A stretch of 64,000 nt of DNA, from contig JALMQS010000315.1 of NCBI GenBank assembly GCA_024734495.1, positions 279,961 through 343,960 on the forward strand. Reading direction: 5' to 3'. Origin of the DNA: Forficula auricularia (taxonomy: Eukaryota; Arthropoda; Insecta; Dermaptera; Forficulidae). Below are positions 11,352-20,993 of this stretch, piece after piece. The position numbers were made by a program, and so were the translations under genes. Positions within the stretch are counted from its first letter, which is position 1; the number at the start of each line of letters is the position of its first letter. Below the pieces are notes generated by a model. It worked only from the letters and a program-made list of their open reading frames with translations. It ran no database searches and was not told where the DNA came from.

Positions 11352-11710
11352 TATATATATCCCTAATATATCTTTTTTAAATGCCATAATTTTAGTGATT
11401 CGTTTAAAAAGTAAAACCATATTAGTGTCGCTGGAATGTCAGTCTTGCCATATACAATAAATAAATAAATAGCTGTCAGTCTTTTTGCTTGTGTTTCTTG
11501 TCAGAAATTATATAGGTCATTATATATGCTAATTATAATACATAGATTCACAATTTATATTTACAAAATTTAGAATAAAGAAAAATTAATAATCAAATTT
11601 TGTAGATGCAAAGTCAAGTTCCTTAACATTAATTAATTAATTAATTGTTGTATCTATGTATATTAATGTTATAAATAATAATAATCGAATAGATTATTTT
11701 TTGTCATTAA
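11352..11710 (+). repeat. TATATCCCTAATATATC-headed repeat, copy 2
   Basis: This matches 5541-5900 over nearly all its length. It lacks the long (TAAA)n expansion but keeps a short AATAAATAAATAA. The (AT)n tract just left of it is polymorphic-looking. Nothing coding is visible. The stretch 11711-11831 is AT-rich with TTTATTTA repeats. Confidence 0.55.
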
Positions 11711-11831
11711 ACCAACAAATGCCTAAATAAATGAGCTATTTATTTATTCATTTACCTATTTATTTATTTTTTTAAGAATTGCAGATGTTTTTTGTATTTT
11801 TAGTAAAAGGTATACAAATTCTGATATATTA

Positions 11832-12818
11832 CTAGTATAATTCCAGCGATGCTCGGTAACTTTTTGTCTCAGTTAAAAGCTATATATTAATCCCCGAACC
11901 CCCTCCTCAACCCCCCGAACCCCACCCTCGCCCCCCGGACCCTCACCACTTCACCCCACCTCTCCCAAAATCTTCCAAAATGATCGCAAATATTGATTAT
12001 TCAATATAGTACAAAATAAATAATTTCATAAGAACTTCGTTTGAATAATCAATATTCGCGGTCATTTTGGGAGATTTTTGTGAACACCGTCAATAAACTG
12101 TTTATAAGTTACTTATAAATAGTCAACAAACTGTCATAAGCTTGATATTGCCATAGTTAGTTGAAATTAAATTCATTAAAAAGTAATTTTTCACGAAAAA
12201 GTGCCTTTATTAAGAAAACTTGATGTTTTAGGTATAGAGAAATGATATATCGTCTTAAAGCATTTTTCTTTCTCTTTCAATTTATTGAGTAATATACAGG
12301 GGGTCTCATTCGAAAAAAACGAACTTTTGACCCCTTTTATGAAAAACGAAAATAATAGTAATCCTAGCACGCCCTGTATAATATGGAGTCGATTTCTCGA
12401 TGTAAATTAAATACTTCGGGTGTGTCTAAACTATCACCAAAATATCAACTTTTTATAAATTGAGAGCACTAACTTATTTAAGTTTAATTAGGACCATGTT
12501 TTGGATCATATTTAACACAAATTATTTTTTATCTCAAAAACCAATAGAGATAGGTATAGGACAATATTAACAAAAAAGTATTTTAATAAAAGGGCGGTTC
12601 TAAAAACGTGTTAATATACGGGGTGTTCTATTTAAATTATGTTACGACTTTATGATGGAAGCCGAAATGTCACAATGCTGAAAATATTTTAGATCGATAG
12701 AACAGGTAATAAATTTTCAGAAAAATCCTGCGTTCCGTTTTCCATAAACGTCTAACGTGCCATCGACCATGAATCACCCTGTATATATACAATTTTTTTC
12801 TCGTTTAATAAGAGTAGA
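11832..12818 (-). mobile_element. HINE-1 copy C, complete, minus strand
   Basis: On the minus strand it reads A|TCTACTCTTATTAAACGAG at 12818 and ends CTAG|T at 11832, with the hairpin partly eroded (ACCGAGCATCGCTGG). A C-rich tract, the complement of the usual G-rich block, lies at 11890-11965. A small fold-back follows at 11966-12072, with arms containing CAAAATGATCGCAAATATTG. Two MITE-like segments sit in its 5' half. There is no coding frame. Confidence 0.72.
12297..12781. mobile_element. mariner-type MITE ends (CAGGG...CCCTG flanked by TA)
   Basis: TA-CAGGGGGTCTC at 12295 faces GCCCTG-TA at 12376, an 80-base unit. TA-CGGGGTGTTC at 12617 faces TCACCCTG-TA at 12781, a 163-base unit. They may be two tiny elements or the two ends of one 485-base element. 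TA flanks and CAGGG termini are typical of Tc1/mariner-derived MITEs. They lie inside HINE-1 copy C and postdate it. Confidence 0.5.
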
Positions 12819-12941
12819 TATGTACTTATATATCTTTATGGTCCAGTGACTACCCCATATATATATGTTGTTCTTCCCTATCCAATCAACAAGTTGGTTG
12901 CTAATTATAGAATTAAAAATCGGTCAAATAAATAATTAAAA

Positions 12942-13136
12942 GGGGGGTCAGTAGGCTAGGCGGTAGCGTGACAGCGAGCTAACCAGGGGACCCGGGTTCG
13001 AATCCGACTCGAGGCATCCAGCTAAAATCTGACCCCCGGGGGTAGAGACAAATTTTAAAAAATATATAACTAGTATCGTAATTAGGCTTATGGCTAGAAA
13101 GGCCGAAAAACCAAAAAAAAAAAAAAAAAAAAAAAA
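12942..13136 (+). mobile_element. tRNA-derived SINE, copy 2
   Basis: The head is GGGGTCAGTAGGCTAGGCGG with B box GGTTCGAATCC; the tail is TATGGCTAGAAAGGCCGAAA followed by about 26 A residues. The 12-base target duplication AAATAATTAAAA is exact at 12930-12941 and 13137-13148. The long A tail and exact duplication indicate a fairly recent insertion. Confidence 0.9.
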
Positions 13137-13148
13137 AAATAATTAAAA

Positions 13149-13912
13149 ATAAATCAAAATAAACTCTCTCTAATTAAATCTCGCAACTAGAATTGATTTA
13201 AATTGAACCCAACGGCATTTGCGGGAATTAATCCTCTAATATTCTAAATTCTAAATTCTTGTCTGAATTGAAACAAAAGGGGTTGGGGGGTTAAGGGGAG
13301 GGGATAACAAAGTAAAGTAAACCCCTCCCTCTCCCTCACCCCTCCAATTTCCTTATTTCAATATACAACCCACCCAGTCACCCACACTTGCACTTCTTGC
13401 CTCTGTTGTTTAAATGGAAATTTACGAAAAGGATATTTCACGGGAATATCTATCAAATTTAATTAAATTGAAATCCTTTTGTTTCCTGCTAACAGGTGGC
13501 TGAGGGGTGAGGGGAGGGCGATTCCTTTAGATATATATAGATAGATAGATATTACAGTAGAACGAAGGTGATACGTACGTACGTATATAGGTAGGTATGT
13601 AACACGTACGTTACAAAGACCAATTCATTAACGCTACCAGAAATATAATTGGACATGACATTTGAACAATTGCTATGCAACCCATACACCCATACACACA
13701 CATTTATTATTATTATAATAATTAATATTATTTATTTCCTTGTCGTTGGAGGAATATGTATTATTTTGAGAGCACAGAGAAATGATTATTTTAAATAAAA
13801 ACATAATCTTCCTTAGACTTTATCCATATAGTCGTTTGAAATAATAATATGCGGTTATTGCTTTATTATTTATTATTCAAATATTTCAAAGGCCAATTGA
13901 ATAATAAATCGT
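13149..13912. other. single-copy-looking intergenic DNA
   Basis: There is no relative elsewhere in the window. It holds strand-asymmetric G-rich (13270-13310) and C-rich (13320-13390) patches, an ATAGATAG/TACGTACG simple-repeat region (13530-13610) and a CACACA patch. No coding frame or RNA gene is recognised. Confidence 0.4.
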
Positions 13913-13925
13913 CTTAAAATATTTT

Positions 13926-14109
13926 TTTTTTTTTTTTTTATGGCTTTTCGGCCCTTCCAGCCATAAGCCAATTTACGATACTATATATTTTGTAAATTTT
14001 GTCTCTACCCCTGGGGTCAGATTTTAGCCGAATGCCTCGAGTCGGATTCGAACCCGAGTCCACTTGGTTAGCAGGATGATACGCTACCGCCTAGCCTATC
14101 TGACCCCCC
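13926..14109 (-). mobile_element. tRNA-derived SINE, copy 3 (minus)
   Basis: A T run at the left, then GGCTTTTCGGCCCTTCCAGCC and the inverted B box GGATTCGAACC, show a minus-strand copy. The 13-base duplication CTTAAAATATTTT is exact at 13913-13925 and 14110-14122. It faces copy 2 (12942-13136), so the two could pair as inverted repeats about 0.8 kb apart. Confidence 0.92.
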
Positions 14110-14229
14110 CTTAAAATATTTTGAATCTTATTAAGGGAAATTCTCATTTGTTGTAATGTTTATTTATCATTTTGAATAATTATTTAATAATAAAACAAAG
14201 AAAAATAGTATATATATATATATATATAT

Positions 14230-14345
14230 AGATATATAGATATATCCCTAATATATCATTTTTAAAATGGCATAATTTTTAATCATTGGTTTAAAAGGTA
14301 AGGTAAATTATATAAGAACTTCAAAATTACAAGTTATAACACTGT
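14230..14345 (+). repeat. TATATCCCTAATATATC-headed repeat, truncated
   Basis: The head ATATATCCCTAATATATC is followed by CATTTTTAAAATGGCATAA and TTGGTTTAAAAGGTAA. The copy stops where mariner sequence begins, near 14345. An inverted relative with the same TTAATCATTGGTTT phrase lies at 31820-31900. Confidence 0.5.
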
Positions 14346-14640
14346 GATCAAAAAGTAAGGTGAATTTGTTTAAAAAATGTAAATTCTTTATTTATTCTTC
14401 CAAACCAATTTCGTCCCCTTCAAAGTAATCCCCGCCCGATTTCCAACGATTTTTTCAGTCCTCGAAACAGTTGGAATAGTCATTTTCCGGTATAGCCTTC
14501 AAGACCTTCTTCGATTCGGTTTTTATCTCCTCAATCGTGTCAAAACGGCGCCCCCGCATTGGCCTCTTGAGTTTGCTGAATAGCCAGAAGTCGCACGGAG
14601 CCAAATCAGGCGAATACGGTGGTTGCGGAACGATATCAGT
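14345..14640 (-). pseudogene. mariner transposase, C-terminal remnant
   Basis: On the minus strand the translation reads YSPDLAPCDFWLFSKLKRP, then GRRFDTIEEIK and an SGGDYFEGDEI end with stops after it. This is the third-aspartate region and C-terminus of a mariner-family DDE transposase. The DDE domain cuts and joins element ends at TA sites in the nucleus. The element's other half lies at 15888-16216 in the right order for one copy reading right to left. The gap is filled by later insertions. It encodes no working enzyme. Confidence 0.85.
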
Positions 14641-14670
14641 CGAGAAGAACCAATGCAGTATGACATGGTG

Positions 14671-15143
14671 TGTTATGGCTCCCTAGAATGGAGCCGTGGC
14701 CAGCCCTTGTACTGAAGGCACGAGGACTGTCGCCTGGCCTGGTTGCTTCTAAAAGGAGATGGATGGGGCTTCTGCGCCAAGCCGGGGATTGACCGCCGAC
14801 TGGTTGAATTGAAACCACGAGGGAAGAATGGGTGAGTGGAGAATGCCAAAAAAGAATTGAGCAGACATTCATCAGGTGAGGAGAATGCCAAAAAAGAATT
14901 GAGCAGACATTCATCAGGTGAGGAGAATGCCAAAAAGAATTGAGCAGACATTCATCAGGTGAGGAGAATGCCAAAAAAGAATTGAGCAGACATTCATCAG
15001 GTGAATAGAAAGCTGATTTGTCCAGGCACTAACCGATGACTTATAGACTGCATGGGAATATTACCCTTGCATCAATAAGCACGCAGGAAAGTCCATAGAA
15101 AATTGGCTTTGTACTTTATTGAATAATTCTTTATGTAATTACT
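14671..15143. mobile_element. LTR-like insert in the mariner copy
   Basis: This moderately GC-rich block begins TGTTATGGCTCC. It shares CCACGAGGGAAGA and a downstream GAGCAGAC with the solo LTR at 53820-54283. An AATAAT/TTTATTG polyadenylation-like stretch lies near 15115. A TG...CA span to ACA at 15143 is possible, but I find no clear target duplication. I read it as a diverged relative of the same LTR family. Confidence 0.4.
14836..15002. repeat. four 41-42 bp tandem units
   Basis: The unit contains GAGAATGCCAAAAAAGAAT, then GAGCAGACATTCATCAGGT, repeated four times with one single-base length change. In the related LTR at 53820-54283 the corresponding region has one diverged unit, so this is a local expansion. 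It produces a repetitive open frame that I do not count as a gene. Confidence 0.9.
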
Positions 15144-15183
15144 ATGTTGTACATGTTGGTAATAATGTGTATTAATTATTATA

Positions 15184-15835
15184 TTACGAGCTTTTCGTGC
15201 GTGCCTTCGGCACGCCCTCGAAGCTCGGCCCTCCGAGCTGGTGCCCTGGCGGGCAGCGTCTCGGTCAAAAAATTTTTATTCCTCTTAAAAAACCACACTC
15301 CAAATGTATACCCGTAAAGTACCGAAAATACATCGTCTCTTAAAAGTTTCGCCTCTTTAATTTTTGAGTGGCGGGGGGAGGGGAGGAATAATTATGAATA
15401 TATTTAATGTTTCTTAATTTAAAATGAATTGGAGTCTTTCATTTCAAAATTACAATTACATTTCAAATTTGCCTAGTTAATGAAAATCGATTGGAGCCAT
15501 CAGTTTAAAATCCGAGCTGACAATTATATTTCAAATTTGCCTCGTTAATTAATATATATTTAATGTTTCTTAATTTAAAATCTATTGGTGTTTTTTCATT
15601 TTCATTCGAGTTCAAATGAATACAATATTATCTCGACACAGTCTAAATCAAAAATATATAGTTTTAGTAACAGAAATCAAGATATAATTATTAATGTTTC
15701 AATGGTGTATTGGCTAGAGCTAATGCCCTTAGTTCAAGAGTTCGTCGGTTCGATTCTAGGCAAGACGGTAATTTTTTTAGAGAAATTTCTCTAAGCGTTG
15801 TTACAAATTAATCTAGACAAATATATATAGTATTA
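15184..15835 (-). mobile_element. family-3 Helitron-like element with tRNA-like block
   Basis: The left end ACGAGCTTTTCGTGCGTGCC carries the hairpin CGTGCC-TTC-GGCACG. On the minus strand this is a 3' hairpin followed by CACGAAAAGCTCG, much like the Helitron end at 42945-42972. It matches 30868-31390 at both ends. Bases 15640-15780 hold a tRNA-like block (TATTGGCTAGAGC ... GGTTCGATTC) also found in diverged form inside HINE-1 copy G at 59030-59150. It lies within the broken mariner. Confidence 0.6.
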
Positions 15836-15887
15836 AGTAACACATTTATAAGTTATTTACTATTTATAATGAGCAAAAACCTTTTTC

Positions 15888-16216
15888 ACGGCTCTTGCCG
15901 TGCCATCTATTGGCGGTTGCCGGCACTTGATAGTGTTGGCTCAGATGAGCCCCTACATGGTGCATTATCGTGTTGAAGGAACCAAGAGTTGTTCGCCCAT
16001 AACTCCGGCCGTTTCCGACGAATAGCTTCACGCAACACTATCAGCGAGATCTCTAATTCTCAATCGACGATTTTCAAGGACCAAATCTTTGATTTTTTGG
16101 ACGTGGTTCTCGTCGGTAGACGTTGATGGTCGTCCAGAGAGCGATTCGTCTTGAACGCGTTCTCGGCCCTCTTTGAACTCGTTGTACCACTTATAAACGT
16201 TTTCTTGTGATTGAAC
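15888..16216 (-). pseudogene. mariner transposase, N-terminal and HDNAP remnant
   Basis: On the minus strand the translation starts in the helix-turn-helix part and then jumps to LREAIRRKRPELWANN and QHDNAPC, the second-aspartate region. About a hundred residues that normally separate these parts are missing, and there are in-frame stops. With 14345-14640 it makes one minus-strand mariner copy, deleted inside, split by an insert of about 1.2 kb and truncated at 16217 by a fold-back element. Confidence 0.82.
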
Positions 16217-17100
16217 ATTAATTTCTCTTTAGCATATGGACCGATTTTGATGATTTTTTTGCATTGGGTTCAGTATAGTTGCCGATTGGTCCCGTTTTTT
16301 TTTTATTGGTATTTGACCTTTTTTGTTATGTATGTTCACACATAACTTCTTTGTCTATCGACCGATTTCGATGATTCTTTTTTTATTGAAAAGGGGGTAC
16401 CTTAGGGGTGGTCCCATATTAATTTGGTCAAGTTCTGATGATATGATCAATGACGTAATAACGTGAATCTCCAAAAATATTATAATGTTTATTTAAGACC
16501 CGCAAACGTTTCGAGAGCATTTCTATATTTATGTTTTGAATTTTATCATCATTTTCTGATTCATTCGCCCGACGCTTTCTTTTACGAGATGCATGCAAGG
16601 TATTATATTAAGTCACTATTAATAACATCACTCAAAAAGAGAAAAATAAAAATAATTTTTATAAAAAATAAATAAAACCGACTTCAAAAAAATTAAATGC
16701 AACAAATAAAATAATAAGAACTCAAAAATCAAATAAAATGCATTAAGAGGTATAAAATAATTATCTAATTTCGTTACAACTAAACGAAGAAATATTAACA
16801 TGAAATCACTTTTTCAAGTCGGTGCTAAACAAACTATGTATATAAGCGAGCTTACCCGCCAAACGCATTAATTAAGATCTGTCAAGTGGGGTTCATAAAA
16901 TGTATATGTTTGGCACCGACTTCAAAAAGTAATTTCATGTAACAATTTCGTCGTTTATTTGTAACGAAATTAGATAATTATTTTATACCTTTTAGTGCAT
17001 TTTATTTTATTTTTGAGTTCTTCATATTTTATTTGTTGCATTTAATTTTTTGAAGTCGGATTTATTTATTTTTTTATAAAAATTATTTATTTACTTTTTC
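16217..17100 (+). mobile_element. GAAGTCGG fold-back family, copy 1
   Basis: The left part contains GACCGATTTCGATGATTC, GGGGGTACCTTAGGGG and GCAAACGTTTCGAGAG and matches 38260-38680 (inverted) and 49550-50090. The right part is a palindrome at 16672-17060, with arms containing CGACTTCAAAAA and a loop with AAACGCATTAATTAAGATC. The AAACGTTTCG phrase resembles Penelope-type ends, and CCGACTTCAAAAAAG phrases are widespread in arthropod repeats. No coding frame is present. Confidence 0.65.
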
Positions 17101-17104
17101 GATA

Positions 17105-17445
17105 GAATATTCTTAGGTTTTGAATTGATTATTAATGGGACAGAAATAATTGTTGTAGGCTGTTGAAATTCTGATCAGCTATTTCTTGCCAGCAACAACA
17201 ACAACAACAACAAGAACAAGAACAAAAGGAAACAAGGTACAGCCTCAGCGATTGAAGCAAAAACCACTTAGACCAGAGAGCAGCAATTCCTTTAAGAAGG
17301 GTCCATCCCATCCATTTATTAATTAATTACGTTAGACCCTTCCTAAAGGGGGGGGAGACTCGACACAAACTTGGCTTGTATCTATAGCAATCTGAGACAA
17401 GCCCAAGTCGTGTAGTACCTAGTTCAGTTTTATTTTTATTTATAA
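17105..17445. other. single-copy-looking DNA with (CAA)n
   Basis: A CAACAACAACAACAA run lies at 17192-17215. The rest has no relative in this window and no coding frame. It runs up to the inferred end of the minus-strand Helitron at 17446. Confidence 0.4.
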
Positions 17446-18523
17446 CTAACTTCAAGGCCCGCCTTCGGACCCCCTGTGACTGTTTTATTGTAAACTTTTA
17501 AAGTTTATTATTAGATTATAGAAAATTTAGGTTTAATTAGGCTCAAAATAGGTTTTTAATAATTTCAATAGGCTGAAATTTCCAGATTTTAAAACAATAT
17601 AACCAATAGGTTTTTAAATGATTTTGTTTTCTTTAAAGAATTCTACGGGCTAATTGAATTTTGGTTTTTATCTTTAAAATATATTTTTAAAGAAATTCCA
17701 AAAGCTAATTAATTGCTTTCAGTTAGTTTAGTTAGTATAGTTTCAATAATCCTTTATAATTAACTTTGAAATAAATAAATAATATTGAAATGAATGAATG
17801 AGCTCGAATACAAAAGCCAAAAGGCTTAGTTCTTTTGAAATGGCTGAGGGTCTTAAATACAATAGAAAAAGGATGAGGTGAGATTCCTAAGGGTATTTTT
17901 AAGAAAAATGATTTTTAAATAACATATTTTATTTTAAATTAAATATTTTTCATCTATATATTATAATCAAAAGCTTGGCTGAAACTTTTTTATTTTTTTC
18001 TACCCTATTAAAGACGGTTTTCAGAATTTTTTTCAAATTTTTTCACCCAACCCAAAAGAAGTTAGGAATTTTTGAAAAAAATAGCTTTTTTTAAATAACC
18101 ATAACTTTTTCAAAAATTTAGTTATCATGACGATTTTTTTTTAATTTTTGGTTTTAAATGTACTTTAAAAAAATAGATAGTTTTTTTAAATCCTTGTTGC
18201 AGTATTAAATTCTTCTTCAATGATAATGTGGTTAGAACTATTGAGAATGAATGACACTCAAAAATCTGACAAACAGGGCCGCCAACACATGTTTAGTTTG
18301 CTAGTTTAGTTATTTAATTGTTTGGCAAGCTATGTTGGCTAACCTGAATTTTTTTTAGTTTTTCCTGAATTTTCCAATTTTCCGGGCAACTTTTCCAATT
18401 TTTTTTTACGTATTAACCTGAATTGGACTATTACGAAAATTAAAAAAAAAATAGCCAAATCGGTCAAGGCATTTGAGAGATCTGAGCTTACAAAGAAACA
18501 GAAATTCATTTTTATTATATAGA
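17446..18523 (-). mobile_element. Helitron-like element, minus strand
   Basis: On the minus strand the 5' end is A|TCTATATAATAAAAATG at 18523, and the first 390 bases match the plus-strand element starting at 41477 (shared AGATCTCTCAAATGCC, TTTCGTAATAGTCC, TTGCCCGGAAAA). The left end is GAAGGCGGGCC-TTGAAGTTAG|T, a degenerate version of the hairpin plus CTAG|T seen at 42945-42973. There is no Rep/helicase frame, so it is non-autonomous. Confidence 0.65.
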
Positions 18524-18545
18524 TGGACATATGCAAAATTTCAAA

Positions 18546-19822
18546 CTCTGTAGAAGTGGGTCAAAATTCATTTACATGATTCTACTTTTAATTTAAATAT
18601 ATACATATTTATATTGTGAGAATTTAAATCAAGGAAAAATACTTTTTGATTTAAATATAGGTATATATATATCTTGTAAGCCGTGATTATTATTACCTAT
18701 TAGTTTGTTGAAATTGATTAAATATCTATACCTACTTATTATAATCGGCTTGAGCGACGAAGCTGAACGAGATTTTTTTTAATTTTAAAACCCACCAATA
18801 ATTCATGACATATAAAATTTATTAACATTTCGATAGTTCAATTATTATTTTAAAACCCATCAGTAGTTCATTACAAATAAAATATATTAAAATTAGGATA
18901 TTTCAATTATTATTATTTTAAAATTCACCACTAGTCGATGACAAATAAAATTTATTAAAATTAGAATATTTCAATTATTATTTTAAAACCCACCATGAAT
19001 AGTTCATGACAAATAAAATATATTAAAATTAGGATATTTCAATTATTATTATTTTAAAATCCACCACTAGTTCATAACAAATAAAATTTATTAAAATTAG
19101 AAAATTTCAATTATTATTTTAAAACCCACCAATAGTCGATGACAAATAAAATTTATTAAAATTCCGATATTTCAATTATTATTATTTTAAAACCCACCAC
19201 TAGTTCATAACAAATAAAATTTATTAAAATTAGAAAATTTCAATTATTATTTTAAAACCCACCAATAGTTCATGACAAATATAAATTTTTGAAATTCGGA
19301 TATTTAATTAAATTATTATTTTAAAACCCACCATGTATAGTTCATGACAAATAAAATATATTAAAATTAGGATATTTCAATTATTATTATTTTAAAATCC
19401 ACCACTAGTTTATGACAAATAAAATTTATTAAAATTAGAAAATTTCAATTATTATTGTAAAACCCACCATGTATAGTTCATGACAAATAAAATTTATTAA
19501 AATTCCGATATTTCAATTATTATTATTTTAAAACCCACCAATAGTTCATGACAAATATAATTTTTTTTAAATTCGGATATTTACTTAAATTACTATTGTA
19601 AAACCCACCATGAATAGTTCATGACAAATAAAATTTATTAAAATTCGGATATTTACTTAAATTATTATTTTAAAACCCACCATGAATAGTTCATGACAAA
19701 TAAAATATATTAAAATTAGGATATTTCAATTATTACTTTAAAACCCACTGCGGGGTTCAAGGGCTGTAAAGCTGGATTCTGTAAAAGTGGGTCAAAATTC
19801 GATTAAACGATTCGACTTTTTT
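18546..19822. repeat. minisatellite array with flanking direct repeats
   Basis: Fourteen units of about 62-72 bases run from 18785 to 19750. Each has AAAACCCACCA, then (A)TAGTTCATGACAAATAAA, then TTAAAATT(A/C)GG ATATTTCAATTATTATT. Copies alternate between a short CCACTAG form and a longer CCATGAATAG form, suggesting a higher-order repeat. A 44-base direct repeat (GTAGAAGTGGGTCAAAATTC...) stands on each side at 18546-18589 and 19776-19821. A single related unit is found in HINE-1 copies B and F. Confidence 0.92.
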
Positions 19823-20799
19823 TTAATATTAGCTAAGAAATTTTCTTGGTTTTTATAGGTTTTTTTTTTTTTTTTACTGACACAGGCTTTAAAATTAGTC
19901 CGAAAGCTATAGATAAAGATAATTTTTCAATGAATCTTTAATTTTGCCTCACCCCTAATAAAATTATTTATTTAAAGAAGATTTATATACATTATTTTAT
20001 AAATAAATAATAATAATTTGTCTTAAAGGGGTAAGATGTAAGTAAGAGGATCAAAATTTGTGTATCTATTTTTTGTTGCAGAAGTGGGATCAAGGGGGTG
20101 GGGGGAGGGGGATTGTTGATCGGATAAGACAAGGACAAGAAAATCCCTGGACAATGAATGATAAATGAGAAGAACCCACCCCCACACCCCTTAAGGGCAT
20201 TTGCTTTGGAAATCCTTTCAAGTCACAAAACAACGACAACAACAACTACAACAACAAAACACCCTTCATCTATTGATGCTTTAGATATATAGAAGCTATA
20301 TACATATAAATAAATATGTATCTGATGTAGTTGAAGGGCTTTCTTTACTTTCTATAAAAGTAAGTTAAAGATTTCGAAGGAGGGGGGTTTAAGGGGGGAT
20401 TGGGGCTACCAAGGAAGCCCTCTTTCTTTCTGAAATACAACGAAATTCCATTTTGACGAAATCTGATTCCAAGGAAGAAAGAAATCCCCTTTTTTTGTTT
20501 GTTTGTTTACTTTCCTCCTCCCTCTGACGTAACTACAGTGTATTTGTTAAGTGCATTGTTAACATGACACAATATACATTGTTAACTCTGAGTTTTATTA
20601 TAGTATTACAAATCAGCTGATATTTCACCCTAGGGTAATAATTAATGGTATAAAATCGCTTGGTATAATAATATATATGCATCACCAGATGACTTTCACT
20701 TATCACACACTCTTTTTGTTGAAATCATCATTTTTAAATGAAAAAATTGAATTTATTTTATTATATAGGTATGGTATAAGTGAAAAAAAATATTCTTTG
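19823..20799. other. single-copy-looking intergenic DNA
   Basis: This holds a G-rich patch (20080-20120), C-rich patches, an ACAACAACAAC run near 20235 and no relative elsewhere in the window. No coding frame or RNA gene is recognised. Confidence 0.4.
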
Positions 20800-20993
20800 G
20801 TTATGCTGATTAGAGAAATAAACGAAAATAACGCCCTTTTTCAAAATTAATTAAAAAAAAAACTATTCTTTGATTATTATTCGACAAACAAACGTAAATA
20901 ACTTTCTTTTTCAAAATTGGATAAAAAAATATTCTTTAGTTAGACGAACAAACGTAAATAATGCCCTTTTTCAAAATTAAATTAAACATATAT

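Noticed and set aside
14636..14974. two overlapping minus-strand frames with repeated peptide
   Set aside because: The repeated peptide is the translation of the 41-42 bp tandem units; both frames are open, as expected for a short repeat lacking stops.
18785..19750. possible CRISPR array
   Set aside because: Regular repeats, but no unique spacers: the whole unit repeats with drift, and the context is eukaryotic transposon DNA.
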